Shown: in pieces, positions 1-5,845 of the stretch
Position numbering within the stretch: position 1 is the first letter of the stretch
Layout: each line of letters begins with the position of its first letter
Assembly (NCBI GenBank): GCA_022705465.1
Contig: JAKJEK010000052.1
Span: 1-6,651 of the forward strand
Origin: Patescibacteria group bacterium
GTDB taxonomy: Bacteria; Patescibacteriota; UBA1384; XYA2-FULL-43-10; 1-14-0-10-43-13
DNA length: 6,651 bases
Direction: 5' to 3'
Made by a program: the position numbers and the translations under genes
Notes under the pieces: model-generated
What the model was told of the DNA's origin: nothing
Databases searched by the model: none
The model's input: the letters and a program-made list of their open reading frames with translations, nothing else

Positions 1-2355
1 GATAACGCCGGATCGCTCAACCAGGCTGAGGTTGATAATCGGGTGGCTGAAATTAGAGAAGCGATTGAGCAACAGGATCGTCGGTTTGAGAGATTTCGTC
101 GCAGAGAATCTTTGCGAGCCGGCCTGACGACAGCAGCAACCGCGGCAGTACTTGGTATTGCTGCCAGCGAGGCAACCGATTGGTTGCAGGAAAGAGTCGC
201 TGGGAAAGTGAATGATCGAATCACGCTACTAGAATATTTCCAAGGTCAACGGCCAATGGATAAGTTTTTGGTTGATGGCAAAGAGGTGGTGCCCGGTATA
301 ATCCAACAGAGAATTACTATGCCCAAGACTGGCGAGTCAATCACGGCAAGGTTCAGCCTGACAGAAGATGGTAAGTTTATCCTGATTCCGGATTCTCTGC
401 CGCCTGGCTACCGATTTGACGCAGCTTCTGGGCAGATCATACATGAGGTTGCGGGCGTAAAAGGCGGAGCTATGAGCGCTGACACATGGCGAGAATTTCG
501 TCAGGGAATTCTCTCGCGATTTGGCGATAAGTTTGAGTCAACATATGGACGCTGGGTGGCTTTTGCAGACAATGGGACAAAATCAGTTGGTTCTTCGTAT
601 ACTGTGAGATCTGGATACGAAGTTGGACCAGTATATTTTCCGCACTCAAATATTACGGAAAATATGCTTCATTTAAGGCCAGGTAGGGAGGGGTCGGTGG
701 TTGTTGACATCTCCAGAATGCTTGGCGAGACCGCATTTGGTGGCGGCAAGGAAGTAAAGATTACTCCGGAGATGCTGGACCGTTTGGTGTTGACTATTGG
801 CCCACGAGCACGCGAACTGTCTCACGATGTGTTAGCAGCCAGCTTTAGAAACGGAAAAATTGAGATCCCCAAAGAGATGGCCGATACCATATTTGAAATT
901 GTTGGTGGGCGGGTTAAGCCGAAGGGTGGATTCCAACTGACGGTTGATAGCTTATTAAGCGGAGTCAATTCCGTGGATTACAGGGGCGGAGCGACACGGT
1001 TGTATTCTATTGCCAATATTTTTAGAGAGGGTGCCGGAATTATTACCGGACGACCACCGATTACCGAGTCTGTGCCAGTACCTAGTGTGGAGCGGCTACA
1101 GGGTACGATGCTTGAACCACCGATCGCTATTCCGTACGACCCACGCCGACCGATCGCAGATGTGGGGCCAGCTCGCAAGGAAAAGCCTGGCAAGAATGAT
1201 GATGATCCAAATCCCAGCAAAGATAAAGAACAAACTGGAAAGAAGCACGATGACGATCATCTAGATGCTGGTGGCAAGCCTATGCCACCAGATGACCCTA
1301 AACGGGGCTCGAGGGAACAGATACAAACAAGACCGGATGGCAAGGACGGCGGTAAATCACAAGAAGATGGTAAAATGCCTCCTCCTCCGCCAGCAGCACC
1401 TGGAGCGGTCGGTGTGCGGGTGGCCCAGGAACAACTGCGGTCTGGCAAAAAGGCTGGTGTTGAAGATAGGTCTGGAGGTGAAAACCCAAGTGCGGCAGCC
1501 GAGAGGGCGGCTGGAAAAGAAAAAGTGGCTACTCAGCGAGTTGAGGGAAGGCGCCAGGTTGATTTAGTGGTCAGAACTGAGGCAATGGATGGTTTGGACG
1601 AGAGTTCGCTTCAGGAGATCATAAATAAATTGGAAGCAATTAAGCAAGCAGATGGTCGGCAAGGGCGATTCGAACATAAAAAGCATCGTTTTCTGGATCA
1701 TATTGTGGCTGACAGAAAATATGGCGATGCAGCTAAAGAGCTCGGGGTTATCGTAATAGAGGATGGCAGAAGAAGACGCGAAGTCCGGGTTGCTGAGCTG
1801 ACAGAGGATCAAGAACAGTTATTTGATAACCATATTGAAACGCTTCTTCTTGCTTTGCGTCGTCGAGAGGATAAACTTCGAATTCAGAGGTTGCAATCAG
1901 AGATTGCTGACGGTGGAGTCAAGACAGCTGAAACAGAATCTGATAGTAAATCTAAAGAAAAAAAAGCGGAACGGACTGCGTCAGGATTCCACGAAGAATT
2001 AAGTGAGACTATGCGAAAGCATGCCAAAGAAGCCGAGCGGCTTCAGCGAGAGCGAGAGGAAACTGCGCGTGAGGTCGCAAGGGCAAGGGCGCGTGAATCA
2101 CAAGAAATCGCTAGTGAATCAAAGCGGCGAAATGAGGAAGCGCTACAATTGGCTCAAGAGCGTGCAAGGGAAATGGCACAGCGGTTACAAGAGGCAGCCG
2201 GAGCTGCTCAGGAAAGAATGAGAAAAGCAGCCGAAGCGGCGAGGGAACGTTTGCGAAAGAGAGAAGAGACGGAGCATCAACGAACGGTGTCGGCAAGACG
2301 GTCAAGGTTATATCAAGGCGGTTCTGGTACTGACAGGTTGAGACGTGTTGGATAG
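1..2355 (+). CDS. Large protein of unknown function with C-terminal coiled coil (5' end outside window)
   Basis: I do not recognise this gene. The first start codon in the window is GTG at 43, but the frame is open back to base 1 and the upstream codons (…VDNRVAEI) continue a charged helical pattern, so the gene probably begins upstream. Residues below are counted from the GTG. Residues 1-25 are a charged helix rich in Arg and Glu. Residues 26-42 are Ala/Thr-rich and weakly hydrophobic, possibly a membrane segment. Residues 60-330 look globular with mixed strands and helices. Residues 340-500 are a low-complexity linker with Asp/Lys clusters (KNDDD, KHDDDH) and a run of five prolines at 446-450. 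Residues 505-620 are predicted helical. Residues 650-745 are an Arg/Glu/Ala-rich coiled coil or single alpha helix. The architecture suggests an envelope-associated or scaffold protein, but no catalytic motif is visible. It ends 33 nt before the next gene and shares that gene's terminator. That it is a real gene is certain enough; its function is not known. Confidence 0.8.
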   Translation, partial: DNAGSLNQAEVDNRVAEIREAIEQQDRRFERFRRRESLRAGLTTAATAAVLGIAASEATDWLQERVAGKVNDRITLLEYFQGQRPMDKFLVDGKEVVPGIIQQRITMPKTGESITARFSLTEDGKFILIPDSLPPGYRFDAASGQIIHEVAGVKGGAMSADTWREFRQGILSRFGDKFESTYGRWVAFADNGTKSVGSSYTVRSGYEVGPVYFPHSNITENMLHLRPGREGSVVVDISRMLGETAFGGGKEVKITPEMLDRLVLTIGPRARELSHDVLAASFRNGKIEIPKEMADTIFEIVGGRVKPKGGFQLTVDSLLSGVNSVDYRGGATRLYSIANIFREGAGIITGRPPITESVPVPSVERLQGTMLEPPIAIPYDPRRPIADVGPARKEKPGKNDDDPNPSKDKEQTGKKHDDDHLDAGGKPMPPDDPKRGSREQIQTRPDGKDGGKSQEDGKMPPPPPAAPGAVGVRVAQEQLRSGKKAGVEDRSGGENPSAAAERAAGKEKVATQRVEGRRQVDLVVRTEAMDGLDESSLQEIINKLEAIKQADGRQGRFEHKKHRFLDHIVADRKYGDAAKELGVIVIEDGRRRREVRVAELTEDQEQLFDNHIETLLLALRRREDKLRIQRLQSEIADGGVKTAETESDSKSKEKKAERTASGFHEELSETMRKHAKEAERLQREREETAREVARARARESQEIASESKRRNEEALQLAQERAREMAQRLQEAAGAAQERMRKAAEAARERLRKREETEHQRTVSARRSRLYQGGSGTDRLRRVG

Positions 2356-2388
2356 AACTATTAGTACAACATATAACAGGAGTAAATA

Positions 2389-2748
2389 ATGGATCAGGAT
2401 TTTCAACCAAAAGATACCGAACCTGAAGTTGAGGGCAATGGCTTGCCGGAGATTGCTCCGGAAATAAGGAGATACCTTCAGGCATTGATTATTGAAAAAG
2501 GTATAGATAATCTACCGGAGGATATTCTGGCGGAGGTTATGTATGACATGTATGTGCGGTTTGCTGATTACCTAATAGTAAATGTTTCTAAAGCACTGCC
2601 TGAAGGTAAATTCTACGAGTTTGAAGAGATGATGGAAAGAGGCGAACCCCAAACTGTTATCCAGGCATTTATTCGAGATAATACCGATTATAAGAAGGTG
2701 ATGGACGAGACATTTTCTGAGTTCAGGGAAACGTTTTTAAAGGGTTAG
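2389..2748 (+). CDS. Small acidic helical protein, resembles DUF5663 family
   Basis: A 119-residue acidic protein with no signal peptide or membrane segment, probably cytoplasmic. Residues 1-20 are a disordered acidic tail (EPEVEGNG). The rest looks all-helical, with a pattern beginning IIEKGIDNLPEDILAEVM and continuing through KALPEGKFYEFEEMMERGE to the C-terminal FSEFRETFLKG. From memory this matches the short acidic proteins annotated DUF5663 that are common in Patescibacteria, and no function is established for them. The start is set by AGGAG at 2378-2382, six bases before the ATG. The gene sits 33 nt after the large upstream gene with no credible promoter between them, so they are probably co-transcribed. 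A strong hairpin terminator follows 25 nt after the stop. The gene is well supported; the family name is a resemblance only. Confidence 0.85.
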   Translation: MDQDFQPKDTEPEVEGNGLPEIAPEIRRYLQALIIEKGIDNLPEDILAEVMYDMYVRFADYLIVNVSKALPEGKFYEFEEMMERGEPQTVIQAFIRDNTDYKKVMDETFSEFRETFLKG

Positions 2749-2773
2749 TGTTTGCTAATATAGCACTGTATTA

Positions 2774-2823
2774 CTTATTCATAAAAAATCCGGCGGTAAC
2801 ATGTCGGATTTTTTATGAATAAG
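2774..2823. terminator. Probable bidirectional intrinsic terminator
   Basis: The arms 2774-2792 and 2805-2823 are perfectly complementary over 19 bp, with a 12-nt loop. The inner CCG/CGG core is flanked by six A on the left arm and six T on the right, so either strand gives a stem ending in a U tract. It separates the upstream two-gene unit from the division cluster. No gene lies on the opposite strand nearby, so the plus direction is the relevant one here. Confidence 0.85.
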
Positions 2824-2853
2824 GGATTGGTAAATTGAATTTTTTTCAGGTGA

Positions 2854-2874
2854 TTATCCACAACTTTATCCACA
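2854..2874 (+). promoter_or_regulatory. Two tandem consensus DnaA boxes
   Basis: TTATCCACA occurs at 2854-2862 and again at 2866-2874, same strand, 12 bp start to start. Both are perfect matches to the classical DnaA box. Chance expectation for one such 9-mer in a window this size, counting both strands, is about 0.05, so two within 21 bp is a strong signal. They lie 18 bp upstream of the -35 element of the mraZ promoter, a position suited to DnaA acting as a transcription regulator. No dnaA or dnaN gene is in the window, so an origin is less likely but not excluded. Confidence 0.75.
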
Positions 2875-2892
2875 GTGGGGGAGGACAATTAG

Positions 2893-2921
2893 TTGACTCT
2901 CTGCGGTTAACTACCTAAAAT
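2893..2921 (+). promoter_or_regulatory. Predicted sigma70-type promoter of mraZ and the dcw cluster
   Basis: TTGACT at 2893-2898 and TAAAAT at 2916-2921 are separated by 17 bp. Each differs from the sigma70 consensus by one base, and the spacing is optimal. The predicted start site is near 2928. This leaves a leader of about 150 nt before mraZ. It is the only convincing promoter seen ahead of the right-hand genes. Confidence 0.75.
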
Positions 2922-2954
2922 GTGGGTAGGTGGGAAAAAGTGGGAAAAAGTGGA
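2922..2954 (+). promoter_or_regulatory. MraZ operator: array of GTGGG repeats
   Basis: GTGGG occurs at 2922-2926, 2930-2934 and 2940-2944, with GTGGA at 2950-2954. The last three are spaced exactly 10 bp apart with an AAAAA spacer, and the first is offset by 8 bp. MraZ proteins are known to bind direct TGGG-type repeats separated by about 5 bp upstream of their own gene. The array begins directly after the -10 element and runs to about +26, so bound MraZ would block initiation. This predicts autorepression of the cluster. Confidence 0.85.
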
Positions 2955-3081
2955 ACCTGCCTAATCAGTGTTTGTAAAAACAAAGACAAATGAAAAAACC
3001 AAAAATAATCGTAATAAAAATAAAAAGTTCACCGTATCAAGCGGTAACATTGAAAATTAAGCAATAGCCGAAAGACGAACT
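2928..3081 (+). other. A-rich 5' leader of mraZ
   Basis: This is the predicted untranslated leader between the start site and the mraZ ATG. After the MraZ repeats, 2975-3030 is strongly A-rich with almost no G, which should be unstructured in RNA. mraZ has no clear SD: the bases just before its ATG are GAAAGACGAACT. The A-rich tract could help ribosome loading, but this is inference. A 25-codon ORF lies inside it (see the next entry). No riboswitch or terminator was seen. Confidence 0.5.
2990..3067 (+). CDS. Possible 25-codon leader ORF (weak)
   Basis: An ATG at 2990 opens a 25-codon frame ending in TAG at 3065-3067, 14 nt before the mraZ ATG. The product would be very basic, starting MKKPKIIVIKIK and ending LKIKQ, with alternating hydrophobic and lysine residues. 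There is no SD in front of it, and an A-rich stretch readily gives Lys/Ile codons by chance. It is listed because it ends just ahead of a gene that itself lacks an SD, which would fit translational coupling. It is most likely not a real gene. Confidence 0.2.
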   Translation: MKKPKIIVIKIKSSPYQAVTLKIKQ

Positions 3082-3513
3082 ATGTTCATCGGCGAGTACA
3101 CACATTCAATAGACGATAAAGGCAGACTGGCGCTACCAGTCAAGTTTCGTTCTGAGCTTGAGGCTGGTTGTGTTATTACGCGTGGTCTTGATGGTTGTTT
3201 GTGGATATACTCGACGGTAGAGTGGCAAAATCTCGCTCAGAAAATTGCAGAATTACCGATTACGCAACGAGACGCAAGGAGTTTTTCCCGGCTAATGCTG
3301 GCTGGAGCAATGGATTCCAAGCTTGATAAAGTTGGCCGAATCAATGTCCCTCAGTATCTGAAAGAATATGCGGGGATTGAGGGCAAGGTGGTGGTCGCTG
3401 GAATGTATAACCGCCTGGAGATTTGGCCAGAAGACAAGTGGATTGCTTTCAAGAAAGAAATGGAAGCAAATTCTGACAAGATCGCCGAAAATTTAAATGA
3501 AATAGGTTTTTGA
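3082..3513 (+). CDS. mraZ: Transcriptional regulator MraZ
   Basis: MraZ is a conserved DNA-binding protein of the AbrB-like swapped-hairpin fold that forms a ring and controls the division and cell wall cluster. The 143 residues are near the usual length. The canonical N-terminus MFIGEYTHSIDDKGRLALP is intact and fixes the start, even though no strong SD precedes it. The two internal repeats each carry the DxxxR signature, D11-R15 (DDKGR) and D82-R86 (DKVGR). It is first in the cluster, behind a promoter overlain by GTGGG repeats that match known MraZ operators, so it probably represses its own operon. It is normally followed by rsmH, but here the next conventional gene is ftsL, 200 nt downstream. 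Confidence 0.97.
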   Translation: MFIGEYTHSIDDKGRLALPVKFRSELEAGCVITRGLDGCLWIYSTVEWQNLAQKIAELPITQRDARSFSRLMLAGAMDSKLDKVGRINVPQYLKEYAGIEGKVVVAGMYNRLEIWPEDKWIAFKKEMEANSDKIAENLNEIGF

Positions 3514-3526
3514 TTGGTAATTGTTT

Positions 3527-3676
3527 CAGGCTAGTAGCCAGCCACAATTCGTTTTCGCTTGTAGGAATCGGAGGAGGACAAGGGAATGACGAATACTAGT
3601 TGCTCGGTAGAGCAAGATCAAAAACAAAAACTTTTTTCCAAGTGTGGCAAAAACAAACATGCTGGCTACTAACCTG
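3527..3676 (+). ncRNA. Candidate structured RNA element between mraZ and ftsL
   Basis: A long-range inverted repeat closes this region: 3527-3542 pairs with 3661-3676 in 15 of 16 positions, the only mismatch being C3531 with A3672. Inside, 3547-3562 pairs with 3578-3594, interrupted by one bulge and one G/G mismatch, presenting a 15-nt purine loop that ends in GGAGGAGG. A second hairpin is TTGCTC (3600-3605), loop GGTA, GAGCAA (3610-3615). GCCACA at 3541-3546 could also pair with TGTGGC at 3643-3648, extending or competing with the closing helix. U-rich 3632-3639 can pair with GGAGGAGG through Watson-Crick and G-U pairs. It does not match RNase P, SRP, tmRNA or tRNA cores as I know them. A motif called mraW RNA is described upstream of mraW (rsmH) in Actinobacteria; I cannot say whether this is related. 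It may be a cis-regulatory leader for the small ORF it contains and for ftsL. Confidence 0.45.
3586..3672 (+). CDS. Putative 28-aa small protein or leader peptide in the mraZ-ftsL gap
   Basis: An ATG at 3586 opens 28 codons ending in TAA at 3670-3672. A perfect GGAGGAGG at 3570-3577 lies eight bases upstream, the best SD in the window. The peptide is hydrophilic and rich in Gln and Lys (VEQDQKQK), with cysteines at positions 6 and 20, and ends KHAGY; there is no membrane segment. It lies where rsmH is normally found but shows no resemblance to RsmH. The SD is in the loop of a predicted hairpin, the ATG in that hairpin's 3' arm, and the stop in the 3' arm of the closing helix, so translation and folding must interfere. 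It could be a true small protein or a leader peptide whose translation controls ftsL 41 nt downstream. Evidence for translation is the SD and spacing alone. Confidence 0.4.
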   Translation: MTNTSCSVEQDQKQKLFSKCGKNKHAGY

Positions 3677-3696
3677 AGGGAGTTAATAATTCAAGA

Positions 3697-3710
3697 GTGG
3701 GTAGGAGGGG
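3697..3710 (+). promoter_or_regulatory. Strong ftsL ribosome binding site overlapping MraZ-like repeats
   Basis: AGGAGG at 3703-3708 (within AGGAGGGG) is five bases before the GTG start at 3714 and decides that start, because an in-frame TAG at 3702-3704 excludes anything earlier. The segment 3697-3709 matches the first two MraZ repeats at 2922-2934 in 12 of 13 bases (GTGGGTAGG then A instead of T, then GGG). The SD role is clear; a second MraZ site is only possible. Confidence 0.7.
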
Positions 3711-3713
3711 TTC

Positions 3714-4076
3714 GTGGATAGAATTGTTGCAGTATCTCGTCGGTCACGTAACGTAACTCAAAAACGAAATAAGACAGTCAGCCGTGATGTTGTAATCGGA
3801 CCGACAGCTATTAAATTCGTCGCAATAGTAATTTGTGCCGTTTTAGCGCTGGTTTATTTGACTCAATCAACAGCTGGGGCAAATCGCAGTATCAAGGTAA
3901 GAGGTTTGGAGACAAAAAGAGGACAGCTATTATTAGAGAAGGAGCGTTTAGAGGTTGAGCAAACTAGATTAAAGTCACTAAAAGAGATAGACGGCGGAGT
4001 AGAGAAGAATGTTATGGAGCCAATGTCATCTGTTGAGCACATCAATGCTCATCCAATAGCTACCGGATCAAATTAA
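3714..4076 (+). CDS. ftsL: FtsL-like septal division protein
   Basis: A 120-residue bitopic membrane protein. Residues 1-25 are a basic cytoplasmic tail (SRRSRNVTQKRNK), about 31-50 are the membrane segment (centred on FVAIVICAVLALVYL), and about 58-92 are a coiled coil with leucine heptads (LETKRGQLLLEKERLEVEQ). The last 25 residues are probably disordered. This is the layout of FtsL/DivIC proteins, which pair through the coiled coil and bring the septal transpeptidase complex into its active state. FtsL sequences diverge strongly, so the call rests on topology and on the position directly before ftsI. The GTG start is set by AGGAGG five bases upstream. ftsI begins 13 nt after the stop. DivIC or another septum initiator is the alternative. 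Confidence 0.8.
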   Translation: MDRIVAVSRRSRNVTQKRNKTVSRDVVIGPTAIKFVAIVICAVLALVYLTQSTAGANRSIKVRGLETKRGQLLLEKERLEVEQTRLKSLKEIDGGVEKNVMEPMSSVEHINAHPIATGSN

Positions 4077-4089
4077 TTACTAAAATACT

Positions 4090-5811
4090 ATGTCGGACTA
4101 CGAGAAAATAGCCAGAGTCCGCCTCACAACTATGGGGGGACTGGTGCTTTTTATGTCGCTGGTAATGTTGTTGCGGATGTTTGATATTCAGGTAGCCAAG
4201 CACGGCTATTATTCTGCTTTGGCGCAAGATCAGCACATATTCGAAAAGGTAGAGTTGGCACAACGCGGCCAGATCTACGTACGAGATTCATATGCCGATC
4301 CGGATAGATATTATCCGCTAGCCTTTGACGTTAAAAAGTTTGCAGTTTGGGCAATTCCCCACCAGATTAAAAAGAAACAGGAGGCAGCCCAGAAAATAGC
4401 GGAACTTACCGGAATATCGGAACAAGAAATATTTTCAAAGATTGATAATGATAAATTATATATTCCCCCGATTATTAAAGGTTTGAGCTTGGATGAAGCC
4501 AACAAAATCAAGCGTGCGAAATTGGAGGGGGTGTTGGTGGTGCCGGAATATAGCCGATATTATCCTGAAGGCGCACTAGGTGCTCATTTGCTGGGTTTTG
4601 TTAATCGTGAAGGTAATGGTAACTACGGTTTCGAGGGATATTTTAACGATGAATTGAAGGGTAAAAACGGAACTATCACGGGCGAAAAGGATACTCTAGG
4701 TCGTATGATAAATTTGCTTGACAAGAAAGAGCCACAAAATGGTACTAGCTATGTATTAACTATCGACAGATCGGTTCAGTACTATGTGGAGAAAAAGTTG
4801 GCCGAAGCAGTGGAAAAATATGAAGCAGAGTCGGGCTCAGTTATTGTCATGGATACCGAGACCGGGGGAATCGTAGCTATGGCAAGCGTGCCTACCTATG
4901 ATCCGAATAATTATAGCGAGTACGCTAATACTGATTCAGGAATATTTATAAATCCGGTAATAGCCCACCTTTATGAGCCCGGTAGTATTATGAAGCCAAT
5001 TATTATGGCGGCTGCGCTAAACGAGGATGTTGTAAAGCCAGAGACAACAGATAACTTTAGTAATTATACGGTAGTTGATGGATATGAGATTCATACGGCT
5101 GAAGATAAGGCGTTTGGATACGAGAATATGACCCAGGTGTTGGAAAATTCCGATAACGTAGCGATGGTCTGGCTTTCAGAAAAATTGGGCAAGGAGAAGA
5201 TGTATGAATATCTTAAGTCGTTTGGGTTGTTTTCGAAAACCGGAATTAAACTGGATGCCGAGGTGTCGGGTTACGGGCCAGAGGTGAAACGCTGGCGTAA
5301 CATTCATCGAGCAACTATTTCCTTTGGCCAGGGAATATCAGTTTCGTTGATTGAGATGGTGGCGGCATATTCTGCTATCGCAAACGATGGGGTTTATGTC
5401 TATCCGCAGATTGTGGACACTATAATAATGCCGGACGGTACAAAGAAAAAGGTAGAAAAAGTTGAAGGCGAAAGAGTTATTAGAGAGCTAACAGCAAATC
5501 AATTGTCTGAAATGCTGGTGTCAGTGGTGGACAACGGTCATAGTAAGAGAGCCGGTGTCCCAGGTTTCCGTGTTGCCGGTAAGACTGGTACGGCACAGAT
5601 TCCAAAGGCAGATGGTCCGGGTTACGAGGAGGACGTTTATAATCATTCATTGGCTGGATTTGCACCTGCTGAGCAGCCAAGGTTTGCGATGATAACAAAA
5701 ATCGAAAAGCCAAAGGCAGCAAAGTACGCTGAAGCAACTGCAGCACCTCTTTTTGGCGAAATAGCTTCATTTCTGCTACATTATTATTATCGGGTTCCAC
5801 CAACTCGATAG
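4090..5811 (+). CDS. ftsI: Class B penicillin-binding protein, FtsI (PBP3)-like D,D-transpeptidase
   Basis: This enzyme cross-links septal peptidoglycan by D,D-transpeptidation on the outer face of the membrane, partnered by an FtsW-type glycosyltransferase. The 573 residues are a normal class B length. Residues 1-14 are cytoplasmic and about 15-32 the membrane anchor. The pedestal domain starts with RG at 59-60 (RGQIYVRD, diverged from the usual RGxIxDRNG) and runs to about 220. The transpeptidase domain carries all three motifs: SxxK at 299-302 (S299 nucleophile, EPGSIMKP), SxN at 354-356 (SDN) and KTG at 498-500 (GKTGTAQ). There is no C-terminal PASTA domain; it ends shortly after LFGEIASFLLHYYYR. 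The ATG at 4090 follows ftsL by 13 nt and has no SD, so it may depend on coupling to ftsL. The elongation enzyme PBP2/MrdA is the alternative, but the ftsL neighbour favours FtsI. Confidence 0.93.
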   Translation: MSDYEKIARVRLTTMGGLVLFMSLVMLLRMFDIQVAKHGYYSALAQDQHIFEKVELAQRGQIYVRDSYADPDRYYPLAFDVKKFAVWAIPHQIKKKQEAAQKIAELTGISEQEIFSKIDNDKLYIPPIIKGLSLDEANKIKRAKLEGVLVVPEYSRYYPEGALGAHLLGFVNREGNGNYGFEGYFNDELKGKNGTITGEKDTLGRMINLLDKKEPQNGTSYVLTIDRSVQYYVEKKLAEAVEKYEAESGSVIVMDTETGGIVAMASVPTYDPNNYSEYANTDSGIFINPVIAHLYEPGSIMKPIIMAAALNEDVVKPETTDNFSNYTVVDGYEIHTAEDKAFGYENMTQVLENSDNVAMVWLSEKLGKEKMYEYLKSFGLFSKTGIKLDAEVSGYGPEVKRWRNIHRATISFGQGISVSLIEMVAAYSAIANDGVYVYPQIVDTIIMPDGTKKKVEKVEGERVIRELTANQLSEMLVSVVDNGHSKRAGVPGFRVAGKTGTAQIPKADGPGYEEDVYNHSLAGFAPAEQPRFAMITKIEKPKAAKYAEATAAPLFGEIASFLLHYYYRVPPTR

Positions 5812-5845
5812 TTTGTTGTAAAGAAAGCAGTAAGGGATTATTAGC

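Noticed and set aside
978..1812. Several overlapping ORFs of 60-100 codons on both strands inside the large gene
   Set aside because: They are shadows of the long plus-strand frame, with no SDs or sensible protein composition.
2348..2377. TTGGAT and TATAAC with 18-bp spacing, a possible promoter for the 119-aa gene
   Set aside because: The start site would fall at or after the SD (2378-2382), which would make the SD useless. Read-through from the upstream gene is simpler.
2111..2485. 124-codon minus-strand ORF across the junction of the first two genes
   Set aside because: Antisense to two supported genes, with low-complexity composition and no start signal.
2911..2929. Small inverted repeat CTACC…GGTAG around the -10 element
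   Set aside because: Only five Watson-Crick pairs plus a wobble, and explained by overlap with the promoter and first GTGGG repeat.
2793..3050. GCGGTAACAT in the terminator loop (2793-2802) and again in the mraZ leader (3041-3050)
   Set aside because: A repeated 10-mer is expected by chance many times in a window of this size, and the contexts are unrelated.
3200..3208. TGTGGATAT inside mraZ, 8/9 to a reversed DnaA box
   Set aside because: One mismatch, inside coding sequence and isolated; such matches are common.
2880..3581. GGAGGACAA shared by 2880-2888 and 3573-3581
   Set aside because: Short G/A-rich match, expected by chance; one copy is explained by the small ORF's SD.
3527..3676. 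RNase P RNA, tmRNA, SRP RNA or tRNA in the mraZ-ftsL gap
   Set aside because: None of the conserved cores (such as GAGGAAAGTCC of RNase P, or a T-loop) is present.
3514..3713. Remnant of rsmH
   Set aside because: No frame in the gap shows RsmH motifs, and the 28-codon ORF bears no resemblance to it.
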